Assembly: GCF_013409865.1 (NCBI RefSeq)
Contig: NZ_JACCBM010000001.1
Coordinates: 3,720,001 to 3,784,000, forward strand
Direction of reading: 5' to 3'
Length of the DNA: 64,000 nucleotides
Source of the DNA: Herbiconiux flava
GTDB taxonomy: Bacteria; Actinomycetota; Actinomycetes; Actinomycetales; Microbacteriaceae
Shown: piece by piece, positions 27,338-35,868 of the stretch
How positions within the stretch are numbered: the first letter of the stretch is position 1
Layout: each line of letters starts with the position of its first letter
Notes under the pieces: generated by a model
What the model saw: the letters and a program-made list of their open reading frames with translations, nothing else
Database searches by the model: none
What the model was told of the DNA's origin: nothing
Position numbers and translations under genes: made by a program

Positions 27338-28171
27338 ATGTCCTCTCCGACTCCCAACCCCCTCGACCTGCCCGACGCCGACCCGTTCGAGGTCGCCCGC
27401 GAGGCCGCCGCGCAGATCGCCGAGATCACCGGGGTTCCCTCCCACGACGTCGCCCTCATCCTCGGCAGCGGCTGGGGCAAGGCCGCCGACCTGATCGGCG
27501 AGACGGTCGCCAACGTGCCGGCCACCGACGTCGTCGGGTTCGGGATGCCCGCGGTGCCCGGTCACGTCGGAACGCTCCGCTCCGTGCGCCTGCCGAACGG
27601 CAAGCACGCCCTCGTCATCGGTGCGCGCACCCATTACTACGAGGGCCACGGCGTGCGCCGCGTCGTGCACAGCGTGCGCACCGCCGCCGCCGCCGGCGCG
27701 AAGACGATGGTGCTCACGAACGGCGCCGGAGGCATCAAGGAGACCTGGACGCCCGGCACCCCGGTGCTGATCAGCGACCACATCAACCTCACCGCCGACT
27801 CGCCGCTGGAGGGCGCGACCTTCGTCGACCTGACCGACCTCTACTCCAGCCGCCTGCGGGAGATCGCCCGTGGAGTCGACCCGACGCTCGACGACGGCGT
27901 GTACGTGCAGTTCCGCGGGCCGCACTACGAGACCCCCGCCGAGGTGCAGATGGCCAAGGCCATCGGCGGCCACATCGTCGGCATGTCGACCGCCCTGGAG
28001 GCGATCGCCGCCCGCGAGGCCGGCATGGAGATCATCGGCTTCTCGCTCATCACCAACCTGGCCGCGGGCATCCAGAAGACGCCGCTCAGTCACGCCGAGG
28101 TGATCGAGGCGGGCAGGAACGCCGAGGCCGCCATCGGCGACCTGCTGGCCCGGGTGGTCACCGCGCTGTGA
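27338..28171 (+). CDS. punA: Purine-nucleoside phosphorylase
   Basis: 277 residues. Trimeric class PNP, cleaving inosine and guanosine (and deoxy forms) with phosphate to base and (deoxy)ribose-1-phosphate. LILGSGWGKAADLIG is the phosphate-site signature; HYYEGHGVRRVVH, MVLTNGAGGIKE and FRGPHYETPAEVQMAK complete the active site. The TGA overlaps the GTG of the phosphomutase gene (GTGA), so the two are coupled. It fits with adenosine deaminase at 33210 and the nucleoside transporter at 51682-58269. Confidence 0.96.
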   Translation: MSSPTPNPLDLPDADPFEVAREAAAQIAEITGVPSHDVALILGSGWGKAADLIGETVANVPATDVVGFGMPAVPGHVGTLRSVRLPNGKHALVIGARTHYYEGHGVRRVVHSVRTAAAAGAKTMVLTNGAGGIKETWTPGTPVLISDHINLTADSPLEGATFVDLTDLYSSRLREIARGVDPTLDDGVYVQFRGPHYETPAEVQMAKAIGGHIVGMSTALEAIAAREAGMEIIGFSLITNLAAGIQKTPLSHAEVIEAGRNAEAAIGDLLARVVTAL

Positions 28172-29958
28172 CCGCCGAGCACGACGATCTCCGCGACGCC
28201 GCGGACACGCCCGTCGACGACGAGCACGCCCACCGCCTGCCCGCCTCCGACGGCGACGAGCTCAACGAGGTCGAGCGCCTCGTCGAGGACGCCGTGGCCT
28301 GGCTGAACCAGGACCCCGACCCCGAGACCCACCACGAGCTGCACATGCTGCTGCGTCGCGTCGGCGCCAACGACACCGACGCCGTGTCCGACCTGCGCTC
28401 GCGCTTCGGCTCCCGGCTCGCGTTCGGCACCGCCGGCCTCCGCGGCGAGATCGCCGCCGGCCCCAACCGCATGAACCGGGTGCTCGTGGGCCAGGCGGCC
28501 GCCGGCCTCGCCGCGTTCCTCCTCGAGCGCGCGCATCCGGGAACCACGCCCTCGGTCGTCATCGGCTACGACGGCCGCACCAAGTCGGACGTCTTCGCCC
28601 GCGACACCGCTGAGATCATGGCCGGTGCCGGAGTGCGCGCCGTGCTGCTCCCCCGCCTGCTGCCCACCCCGCTCGTCGCCTTCGCCGTGCGCGAGCTCGG
28701 CGTCTCGGCCGGCGTCATGGTCACCGCCTCGCACAACCCGCCGCGCGACAACGGCTACAAGGTCTACCTCGGCGACGACGACCAGGGCTCCCAGATCGTG
28801 CCGCCCGCCGACGGCGAGATCGCCGCGCAGATCGATCGCGTCGCCACGACGAGGAGCGTGCTCGAGCTGCCGCGGTCCGATGCCTACGAGCTCGCCGACG
28901 AGTCGCTCGTCGAGCGCTACGTCGAGGCCACCGCGGCCGTCGCCGGCGGCCGTGCCGAGCGCGCCCCGCTGTCGGTCGTCTACACGGCGATGCACGGCGT
29001 GGGCTGGGAGACGATCGCGCGCGTGCTCGACGCGGCGGGCTTCCCGCGGCCGGCGCTCGTCGAGCCCCAGATCGCTCCGGATGCCGCGTTCCCCACGGTC
29101 GCGTTCCCCAACCCCGAGGAACCCGGCGCCCTCGACCTCTCCTTCGAGCGCGCGCGAGAGGTCGGTGCCGACCTCGTCGTCGCGAACGACCCGGATGCCG
29201 ACCGTCTCGCGATCGCCGTCCCCGACCCCTCCTCGACCGACGGCTACCGCGCCCTCACCGGCAACGAGGTCGGCATGCTGCTCGGCTGGCGCGCCGCCGA
29301 GGCGGCGGCGGCCTCGGGGTGGGCGGGCGACGCCCCCGCCCTGGCCTGCTCCATCGTCTCCTCCCCCGCCCTCGGCGCCGTCGCCCGAGCCCACGGCCTG
29401 CGCTTCGCCGAGACCCTCACCGGCTTCAAGTGGGTCTCCCGCACCCCCGGCCTCGTCTTCGGCTACGAGGAGGCACTCGGCTACCTCGTGAACCCGGGCA
29501 CCGTGCGCGACAAGGACGGCATCTCGGCCGCCATCGCCCTCCTCGACCTGGCGACGCAGCTCGCCGCCACCGGCCGCACGATCGCCGACCGCCTCGACGA
29601 GTTCAGCGCCCGCTTCGGCCACTACGGCTCGGCCCAGATCTCGCTGCGGGTGACCGAGCTCTCGCAGATCGAGCGCGTGATGCAGCGCCTGCGTGCCGAC
29701 CCGCCGGGCGACATCGGCGGCCTGCCCGTGGAGCGCATCGACGATCTCGCCCACGGCGGCGACGGGGTCGCGCCGAGCGACGTGCTGCGCCTGCACCTCG
29801 ACGGCGCGCGCGTGATGGTGCGCCCGAGCGGCACGGAGCCCAAGCTGAAGATCTACCTCGACGCCTGGAGCGACACCGGCAGCGTGCCCGAACGCCGCGA
29901 CGCCGTCGTCGAGCTCCTGCAGCGCCTCGAGGGCGGCATGCGCGACCGCATCTCCTGA
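28168..29958 (+). CDS. pmmB: Phosphohexomutase/phosphopentomutase (PmmB-like alpha-D-phosphohexomutase superfamily)
   Basis: 596 residues from GTG at the GTGA overlap with punA. The acidic leader of about 85 residues precedes the core. The catalytic serine lies in VMVTASHNPPRDNGYKVY, the Mg loop in NDPDADRLAIAVPD, the sugar-specificity loop in GYEEALGYLVNPGTVRDKDG, and the phosphate-binding RPSGTEPKLKIYLDA near the end. Annotated relatives are called phosphomannomutase. Coupling to a PNP suggests instead, or also, conversion of (deoxy)ribose-1-phosphate to the 5-phosphate; this is inference. A perfect hairpin overlaps the stop codon. Confidence 0.88.
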   Translation: MTAEHDDLRDAADTPVDDEHAHRLPASDGDELNEVERLVEDAVAWLNQDPDPETHHELHMLLRRVGANDTDAVSDLRSRFGSRLAFGTAGLRGEIAAGPNRMNRVLVGQAAAGLAAFLLERAHPGTTPSVVIGYDGRTKSDVFARDTAEIMAGAGVRAVLLPRLLPTPLVAFAVRELGVSAGVMVTASHNPPRDNGYKVYLGDDDQGSQIVPPADGEIAAQIDRVATTRSVLELPRSDAYELADESLVERYVEATAAVAGGRAERAPLSVVYTAMHGVGWETIARVLDAAGFPRPALVEPQIAPDAAFPTVAFPNPEEPGALDLSFERAREVGADLVVANDPDADRLAIAVPDPSSTDGYRALTGNEVGMLLGWRAAEAAAASGWAGDAPALACSIVSSPALGAVARAHGLRFAETLTGFKWVSRTPGLVFGYEEALGYLVNPGTVRDKDGISAAIALLDLATQLAATGRTIADRLDEFSARFGHYGSAQISLRVTELSQIERVMQRLRADPPGDIGGLPVERIDDLAHGGDGVAPSDVLRLHLDGARVMVRPSGTEPKLKIYLDAWSDTGSVPERRDAVVELLQRLEGGMRDRIS

Positions 29959-29991
29959 CGGAGGCGGGCGCACGGCCGCGCCCGCCTCCGT
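29958..29991 (+). terminator. Hairpin terminator after punA-pmmB
   Basis: Perfect 14-bp stem ACGGAGGCGGGCGC / GCGCCCGCCTCCGT with a six-base loop, starting at the last base of the stop codon. No T-tract, as is common in actinobacteria. Confidence 0.65.
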
Positions 29992-30024
29992 CATCCGTCG
30001 CATGCGCGTGCGCCCACCACGCCG

Positions 30025-30030
30025 TAGGTT
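30025..30030 (+). promoter_or_regulatory. -10-like element of poxB, leaderless spacing
   Basis: TAGGTT ends six bases before the poxB ATG. Confidence 0.45.
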
Positions 30031-30036
30031 CGAAGC

Positions 30037-31776
30037 ATGACCACCATCGCGGACACCATCGTCGAGATCATCCAGGACGCCGGGGTCGAGCGTGTCTACG
30101 GCCTCCCCGGCGACTCCCTGAACGGCTTCACCGACGCGATCCGGCGCACCAAGGGCGACGTGGCCTGGGCGCATGTCCGCCATGAGGAGGCCGCCGCCTT
30201 CGCCGCCGCAGCCGAGGCCGCCCTGACCGGCGAGCTCACCGTCTGCGCCGGCAGCTGCGGCCCCGGCAACCTGCACCTGATCAACGGCCTCTACGACGCC
30301 AACCGCAGCCGCGTGCCCGTGCTCGCGATCGCCGCGCACATCCCGGCGAGCGAGATCGGCACCGGCTACTTCCAGGAGACCCACCCGCAGGAGCTGTTCC
30401 GCGAGTGCAGCGTCTACACCGAGCTCGTCAGCGTGCCAGAACAGCTGCCCCGCGTGCTCGAGATCGCGATGCGCGCCGCGATCGAGAAGCGCGGCGTCGC
30501 GGTGGTCGTCATCCCCGGCGAGATCTTCCTGCACGCGTCGGCCGGCCGGCCGAAGTCGGCGCCGATCGTGCGCGCGGCCACGCTCTCGCGCCCCGCCGAC
30601 GCCGAGCTGGAGAAGGCCGCCGCCATCCTGAACGGCGCGAAGAAGGTCACGATCCTCGGCGGGGCCGGAGTGCAGGGCTCCCACGACGAGGTCGTGGCCC
30701 TCGCCGAGCGTCTCAAGGCGCCGATCGTGCACGCCCTCCGGGGCAAGGAGTTCCTCGAGTACGACAACCCCTACGACGTCGGGATGACCGGCCTCCTCGG
30801 CTTCGCCTCGGGCTACCGCGCGATGGAGGACTGCGACGCCCTCCTCATGCTCGGCACCGACTTCCCCTACCCGCAGTTCTTCCCGTCGAAGGCGACGGTC
30901 ATCCAGCTCGACATCCGCGGCGAGCAGATCGGCAAGCGCACCCCGATCGACCTGGGCCTCGTCGGTGACGTCGGGGACACCGCCCGGGCGCTCCTGCCCC
31001 TCCTCGACGAGAAGGCCCACACGAGCCACCACCTCGACTCCTCCGTCGCGCACTACGCGAAGAGCCGCAAGGGCCTCGACGAGCTCGCCGACAACGACCG
31101 CAACCGCACACCCATCCACCCCCAGTACGTCGCCCGCCTCGTCAGCGAACTCGCCACCGACGACGCCGTCTTCATCCCCGACGTCGGCTCACCGGTCGTC
31201 TGGGCCGCCCGCTACCTCCGGATGAACGGCCGCCGCCGCCTGATCGGATCGTTCAGCCACGGCACCATGGCCAACGCCCTCCCGCACGCCATCGGCGCCC
31301 AGTCGGCCTTCCCCGACCGCCAGGTCGTCGCGCTGTCGGGCGACGGCGGGCTCGCCATGCTCTTCGGCGAGCTCCTCACGGTGCGCCAGAGCAAGCTGCC
31401 CGTCAAGATCGTCGTCTTCAACAACTCCTCGCTCAACTTCGTCGAGGTCGAGATGAAGGCCGCGGGCTTCGTCAACTACGGCACCGAGCTCGACAATCCC
31501 GACTTCGCCGCCGTCGCGGCCTCCCTCGGCATCTTCGGTCGCCGCGTCGAGAAGCCCGACGACCTCGAGGGCGCCCTCCGCGACGCGTTCGCCCACGACG
31601 GCCCGGCGCTCGTCGACGTCGTCACCGCCCGGCAGGAGCTCTCCATCCCGCCCACCGTCTCGGTCGAGCAGGCGAAGGGCTTCGGCCTCTACGCCATCCG
31701 CACGATCATGTCGGGCCGCGGCGACGAGCTGATCGACCTCGCCGACACCAACGTCTTCCGCCGCCTCTTCAGCTGA
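30037..31776 (+). CDS. poxB: Pyruvate dehydrogenase (quinone), PoxB type
   Basis: 579 residues, close to E. coli PoxB. A thiamine diphosphate and FAD enzyme that oxidatively decarboxylates pyruvate to acetate and CO2, passing electrons to quinone at the membrane. The N-terminal domain has RHEEAAAFAAAAEA (catalytic Glu for ThDP). The FAD domain is central. The ThDP-binding motif GDGGLAMLFGELLTV...VVFNNSSL (GDG to NN) is at about 440-470. The C-terminal 20 residues could serve the membrane-binding role known for PoxB. Single gene with hairpins before and after it. Confidence 0.93.
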   Translation: MTTIADTIVEIIQDAGVERVYGLPGDSLNGFTDAIRRTKGDVAWAHVRHEEAAAFAAAAEAALTGELTVCAGSCGPGNLHLINGLYDANRSRVPVLAIAAHIPASEIGTGYFQETHPQELFRECSVYTELVSVPEQLPRVLEIAMRAAIEKRGVAVVVIPGEIFLHASAGRPKSAPIVRAATLSRPADAELEKAAAILNGAKKVTILGGAGVQGSHDEVVALAERLKAPIVHALRGKEFLEYDNPYDVGMTGLLGFASGYRAMEDCDALLMLGTDFPYPQFFPSKATVIQLDIRGEQIGKRTPIDLGLVGDVGDTARALLPLLDEKAHTSHHLDSSVAHYAKSRKGLDELADNDRNRTPIHPQYVARLVSELATDDAVFIPDVGSPVVWAARYLRMNGRRRLIGSFSHGTMANALPHAIGAQSAFPDRQVVALSGDGGLAMLFGELLTVRQSKLPVKIVVFNNSSLNFVEVEMKAAGFVNYGTELDNPDFAAVAASLGIFGRRVEKPDDLEGALRDAFAHDGPALVDVVTARQELSIPPTVSVEQAKGFGLYAIRTIMSGRGDELIDLADTNVFRRLFS

Positions 31777-31780
31777 GAAG

Positions 31781-31815
31781 CGGATGCCCGGCGGCACACC
31801 CCCGCCGGGCATCCG
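31781..31815 (+). terminator. Hairpin terminator after poxB
   Basis: Perfect 14-bp stem CGGATGCCCGGCGG / CCGCCGGGCATCCG, seven-base loop, five bases after the stop. A diverged partial copy of the right arm with flank (CGCATCCGTCACCCGCC) follows near 31853-31870. Confidence 0.65.
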
Positions 31816-31893
31816 TCACCCGCCCGATGCTGCCCGGCGTAGCACCCCCGCCGCGCATCCGTCACCCGCCACCGCGGAGGCGGCGAGCCGACG

Positions 31894-32166
31894 TCAGCCG
31901 ACAGCGATCTCGAGCTTCGCCGTGATCTCGTCGAGGTCGAAGTAGTTCTCGATCACCACGACGTCGGCGTTCGTGCGCCCGATCGCCGACACCAGCTCGG
32001 GCGACGTCAGGATGACCTGCGCATCGGCGGCGGCCGCCCCCACGCCCGCCACGTCGGACGCCGACACGTCGGCCTCGATGTCGAGGCGCGCGAGGGCACG
32101 CACGGCGTTCACGCGCAGGATCTCGGAGGTGCCGATGCCCGCGCCGCAGAGGGCGACGATCTTCAC
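31894..32166 (-). CDS. PTS IIB subunit (ascorbate/galactitol type)
   Basis: 90 residues, single IIB domain. MKIVALCGAGIGTSEIL carries the phosphorylated cysteine (C7) in the CGxGxGTS loop of lactose/ascorbate/galactitol-type IIB proteins. It would accept phosphate from the IIA protein encoded four bases upstream and pass it to a sugar in the IIC channel. No IIC gene lies in the window. The substrate is unknown. Confidence 0.85.
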   Translation of the reverse strand: MKIVALCGAGIGTSEILRVNAVRALARLDIEADVSASDVAGVGAAAADAQVILTSPELVSAIGRTNADVVVIENYFDLDEITAKLEIAVG

Positions 32167-32170
32167 GGCC

Positions 32171-32647
32171 TCAGCCTAGGTCAGGGTGCGACGCCGCCGC
32201 GAGCAGCCGGCGCACCTCGTCGGTGTCGGAGGCCGCGGCGAGCGCCGGGATGACGGTCTCGTCATTGAAGATGTTGGCCAGCGCGGCCACGGAGGCGACG
32301 TGCTGGTCGGCCTCGGTCGCGGCGATGCCGATCACGACCGACACCGGGTCGTTGTAGGCGTGGCCGAAGCTCACCGGCTCCTCGAGCGTGACGATGACGA
32401 GCCCTGGCGCGTGCACGTCGGGCCCCGGCCGCGCGTGCGCCATGGCGAGGCCCGGCGCGATCACGATGTACGGCCCGTACTCCTGGATCATCGCGATCAT
32501 CCGCTCCCCGTAGGAGGGGTCGGCCGCACCGCTCGCCGTGAGTGCCTCGGCGGCGCACAGCACGGCGGACCGCCAGTCGCCGGCGGGTCGGCGGAGGGCG
32601 ATCGCCGCATCCGGCAACTGATCGAGCGGGGGCATCTGGTACGTCAT
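32171..32647 (-). CDS. PTS IIA subunit (mannitol/fructose/ascorbate-type)
   Basis: 158 residues. The phosphorylated histidine lies in GLAMAHARPGPDV, followed by LVIVTLEEPVSFGHAYNDPVSVVIGIAA, the usual IIA-2 core. It takes phosphate from HPr and gives it to the IIB protein that follows after four bases. The two genes are alone between poxB and a plus-strand VOC gene. It could serve a distant IIC or act as a regulator. Confidence 0.87.
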   Translation of the reverse strand: MTYQMPPLDQLPDAAIALRRPAGDWRSAVLCAAEALTASGAADPSYGERMIAMIQEYGPYIVIAPGLAMAHARPGPDVHAPGLVIVTLEEPVSFGHAYNDPVSVVIGIAATEADQHVASVAALANIFNDETVIPALAAASDTDEVRRLLAAASHPDLG

Positions 32648-32764
32648 CGCCCGCTCATTCTCTCAGCCCGGCGCTGGCCCAACCGGGGAGTTCCCTGCGA
32701 CCGGCTCGACCGTCGCCTGACAGCGCCCTTGACGCCGCCACGCCGGCCGAGAAGAATCGCGGCC

Positions 32765-33166
32765 ATGATCGACAACTGGAAGATCGAGCTCGTCTTCATC
32801 CCCGTCACCGACGTCGACCGCGCCAAGGCGTTCTACGTCGACCAGCTCGGCTTCCACGCCGACCACGACCAGTCGCCGACGCCCGACATCCGCTTCGTGC
32901 AGCTGACCCCGCCCGGCTCGGCCTGCTCGATCGCCTTCGGCACGGGCATCGGCGAGATGGCACCCGGCACACAGAAGGGCGTGCAGATCGTGGTGCCGGA
33001 TGCCGCCGAGGCCCGCGGCCACCTCGTCGAGAACGGGGTCACGTGCTCCGAGGTGGTCGACGAGGGCTGGGGCCTGTTCGTCTACTTCGACGACCCCGAC
33101 GGCAACAGCTGGGCGCTGCAGGAGCTGCCGGCCTACGCGGCCGGCGCCGCCGCGGCGACCGCCTGA
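32765..33166 (+). CDS. VOC-superfamily protein (glyoxalase/bleomycin-resistance fold)
   Basis: 133 residues from MIDNWKIELVFIPVTD; upstream extensions are basic and non-conserved. One two-module VOC unit: PVTDVDRAKAFYVDQLGFHA opens the first beta-alpha-beta module, GVQIVVPDAAEARGHLVENG the second, and VYFDDPDGNSWALQELP closes it. Metal-ligand positions are not certain (the E in LQE is one). The C-terminus is an alanine run. Substrate unknown; the subclass is commonly annotated as glyoxalase. Confidence 0.85.
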   Translation: MIDNWKIELVFIPVTDVDRAKAFYVDQLGFHADHDQSPTPDIRFVQLTPPGSACSIAFGTGIGEMAPGTQKGVQIVVPDAAEARGHLVENGVTCSEVVDEGWGLFVYFDDPDGNSWALQELPAYAAGAAAATA

Positions 33167-33209
33167 CGGCGCGACCGCACCACCCCCGCGACCGCCGCCG
33201 CCGGCGGCG

Positions 33210-34346
33210 TCAGCGCGAGCGCGCCTGGAGCGCCTCGAACCCGTCCGAGATCGCGTCCGCGAGGTCCTCCCGGTCCTCCACCGGCAGGAACGTCGCCGCC
33301 GCCGCGTTCAGCTGGAACACCTCGTGGTCCGCCAGTTCGTAGTCGAACGCATCCGTCAACAGGGCCAGCTCGCGGCTGATCGAGGTGTTGCTCATCAGCC
33401 GGTTGTCGGTGTTCACCGTCACCTGGAAGCCGAGCTGGTACAGCAGGTCGAACGGGTGGTCGACGAGCTCGTCGCCCCACGCCGCCACGGCCCCGGTCTG
33501 CAGGTTCGACGACGGCGAGAGCTCGAGCGTGATCTCCCGGTCCTTCACCCACTGGGCGAGCAGCCCGAGCGAGACGTAGGTGGCCTCGTCGTCCTGCCGC
33601 TCGTTCTCGATGTCCTCCGCGATCCGCACGCCGTGGCCGAGCCGCAGCGCGCGCCCGTCGAACAGGGCGCCGCGGATGCTCTCCAGCCCGTCCCCTTCAC
33701 CGGCGTGAACCGTGGTGGGGAAGTAGTTCTTCGCGAGATAGTCGAACGCGGCGAGGTGCTTGCTCGCCGGATACCCGGCCTCCGCCCCCGCGATGTCGAA
33801 CCCGACCACCCCGTTCTCGCGATGCCGCACGGCCAGCTCGGCGATCTCGAGCGAGCGGTCGGTATGCCGCATCGCGGTCACGAGCTGACCGATGCGGATG
33901 CTGCGGCCGCTCGCCCGCACGTCGTCGGTGCCGATCTCGATACCCTCCTGAACCGCCTCCACGACCTCGTCGAGGCTCAGGCCGCCGGTGAGGTGCTGCT
34001 CGGGCGCCCAGCGCACCTCGCCGTAGATCACGCCGTCGTCGGCCAGGTCGGTGACGTACTCGCGGGCGACGCGCACCAGGTTCTCGCGGCTCTGCATCAC
34101 GGCGATGGTGATGTCGAAGGTCGCGAGGTAGGCCGGCAGCGAGCCCGAGTCGGCGCTGTCCTCGAACCAGTCCCCGAGCTCCAGCGGGTCGGTCGACGGC
34201 AGCTCGAGGCCGATCCGCTTCGCGAGCTCCACGATCGTGGCGGGCCGCAGACCGCCGTCGAGGTGATCGTGCAACGACACCTTGGGAAGCGAGTTGAAGC
34301 TGATGGTCGAACCGGGAACGAGGTATTCCTCCGCTGGGGTGCTCAT
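33210..34346 (-). CDS. add: Adenosine deaminase
   Basis: 378 residues. A zinc hydrolase converting (deoxy)adenosine to (deoxy)inosine. SLHDHLDGGLRP gives the first zinc histidines (H26, H28), TVHAGEGDG the third histidine with the catalytic glutamate region, LELSPSSNLQTGAV the substrate loop, and VTVNTDNRLMS the zinc-binding aspartate. Its product is a substrate for the punA enzyme at 27338. A TAAGCT six bases before the ATG suggests a leaderless mRNA. It is monocistronic. Confidence 0.95.
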   Translation of the reverse strand: MSTPAEEYLVPGSTISFNSLPKVSLHDHLDGGLRPATIVELAKRIGLELPSTDPLELGDWFEDSADSGSLPAYLATFDITIAVMQSRENLVRVAREYVTDLADDGVIYGEVRWAPEQHLTGGLSLDEVVEAVQEGIEIGTDDVRASGRSIRIGQLVTAMRHTDRSLEIAELAVRHRENGVVGFDIAGAEAGYPASKHLAAFDYLAKNYFPTTVHAGEGDGLESIRGALFDGRALRLGHGVRIAEDIENERQDDEATYVSLGLLAQWVKDREITLELSPSSNLQTGAVAAWGDELVDHPFDLLYQLGFQVTVNTDNRLMSNTSISRELALLTDAFDYELADHEVFQLNAAAATFLPVEDREDLADAISDGFEALQARSR

Positions 34347-34352
34347 GTCCCC

Positions 34353-34358
34353 AGCTTA
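34353..34358 (-). promoter_or_regulatory. -10-like element of add, leaderless spacing
   Basis: TAAGCT on the minus strand, six bases before the add ATG. Confidence 0.45.
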
Positions 34359-34476
34359 GGGTTCCCCGCCCCGGCCGACCGGCCCGAATCGTTACCCGAC
34401 GAGCGTCGACCACGGGCTATGCTCTGGTCGCCGGGTGACGTCACGGCACCGCTTGTCGACACGGAAGACCCGCGCC

Positions 34477-35784
34477 ATGATCCCTGAGCCCCGCTACGGC
34501 GAGCGCGTCGATCCCGCCCCCGACGGCGGCCCGATCAGCGGCCCCGACGGCGCCCACGTCGCCGCCCACGACGGCGGCTCCGGCCTCCCGCCCCTCCCCG
34601 TCCAGCCGCCCGCGCCGCGCCGCCACCGGGCCCTTCGCGTCGTAGGCGTCGTCGCGGCGCTCGTCGGAGTCGTCGCCCTCCTCCTCGGCGGCTTCTACGG
34701 CTGGACCGTCACAGCCGACCAGCGCCGCGCCGACGCCGTCTCGCTCCTCGCCGATCGCGAGAGCGGAGCCGTCGAGGCCCACGGAGCCCTGACCGCCCGC
34801 ACCCGCAGCTCGCAGGCCGAGGCCGACCGCGTGCGCGGGGTCGTCGGCGCAGGCCCCTTCGCCGCCGACACCGATCCGTCGGCCGAGTCGCTGCGCACCG
34901 CGCTCGGCGCGCTCGACCTGGCGCTGTTCGAGGCCGGCGAGGCCGCCGCGATCCCCGTGCCGGAAGAGACCGACGAGCAGGCCGCCGCCGATCCGGCCCC
35001 GGCGTTCACCCTGCCGTGGGAGCTGATGAGCGAAGCCGAGCAGCTCGAAGCGGATGCCCACCGAGCCGACACCGTCGCCACCAGCCTCCTGGCGACCGCC
35101 GAGGCGACCGACGACGCCGAGAAGGCCGTCGTCGACGCCGAGGCCGGCTACTTCTCCTCCCTCGCCACCCGCGCGCAGGCCGAGATCGACGCGAGCCCGC
35201 TGGCGAGCCGCAAGTCGCAGGTCGACCTCTCGTACCTCATCGACACAGCCGCCGACCCGGGCCAGGCCGACTACCGCGACGGCGCGTTCCTCACCTCGTT
35301 CCAGACCGCCCAGCAGGCGCTCCGCGACTCCCAGGCGGTCGAGACCAGGGAGGCGAGCGACCCCGCCTTCGCCACCCGCCGCGAGATCGAGGAGTACGCC
35401 CGCTCCCTCAGCGCCGGCGTCGTGCTCGACTTCGTCTGGGCGCCCGAGGTGAACGGGCTCGGCGAGAACTGGCTCTCGGGCACCGCCGAGACCTACGACA
35501 GCGACGGCGGCTGGTCGATCATCAGCCTGAACTACACGGTCGAGGAGGCCTGGGCCGACGGCGACGAGAACGCCCGCGCGCTGGTGGCGCACGAGGTCGG
35601 ACACACCCAGGTCATCCGCGACGTCTGCGAGCCGCTGTTCGCCGGCCCCGTCTTCGGCTCGGAGCACGAGACCTGGGCCACCGCGTGGTCGATCAGCCTC
35701 GGCTTCGACCTCCCCGGCTCGGGCATCGAGGCGTACGGCCGCCCCACCGACGAGCAGATCGCCACCGCGGCCGAGTGCCGCTGA
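34477..35784 (+). CDS. Membrane-anchored protein of unknown function with HEVGH motif
   Basis: 435 residues. A Pro/Gly-rich cytoplasmic N-terminus (1-45) leads to one membrane helix (about 50-75: VVGVVAALVGVVALLLGGFY), then an external region. Residues 85-290 are Ala/Glu/Asp-rich and predicted helical, probably coiled. The last 150 residues look globular: LDFVWAPEVNGLGENW, then LVAHEVGHTQVIRDVCEPLF with an HExxH zinc-protease-like motif, and FGSEHETWATAWSIS downstream, which could give a third ligand. Two cysteines (VCEP, AECR) may pair. A start at 34477 has GGAAGA eight bases before it; a GTG at 34435 is possible. I know no family for it. Confidence 0.75.
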   Translation: MIPEPRYGERVDPAPDGGPISGPDGAHVAAHDGGSGLPPLPVQPPAPRRHRALRVVGVVAALVGVVALLLGGFYGWTVTADQRRADAVSLLADRESGAVEAHGALTARTRSSQAEADRVRGVVGAGPFAADTDPSAESLRTALGALDLALFEAGEAAAIPVPEETDEQAAADPAPAFTLPWELMSEAEQLEADAHRADTVATSLLATAEATDDAEKAVVDAEAGYFSSLATRAQAEIDASPLASRKSQVDLSYLIDTAADPGQADYRDGAFLTSFQTAQQALRDSQAVETREASDPAFATRREIEEYARSLSAGVVLDFVWAPEVNGLGENWLSGTAETYDSDGGWSIISLNYTVEEAWADGDENARALVAHEVGHTQVIRDVCEPLFAGPVFGSEHETWATAWSISLGFDLPGSGIEAYGRPTDEQIATAAECR

Positions 35785-35868
35785 CCGCGGGCCGGCCCAC
35801 TCCACCGCGCGCCGCTCGGTGCCTCTGACCCGCCCGGTCGTCGCCCGGGCGCTGCACCTCCCGCCGGC

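Noticed and set aside
28090..31119. Long minus-strand open frame (about 1000 codons) opposite punA, pmmB and poxB.
   Set aside because: Mirror frame of GC-rich coding DNA. Composition is Gly/Ala/Val/Arg/Asp/Glu-rich without motifs, while the plus strand encodes three clear enzymes.
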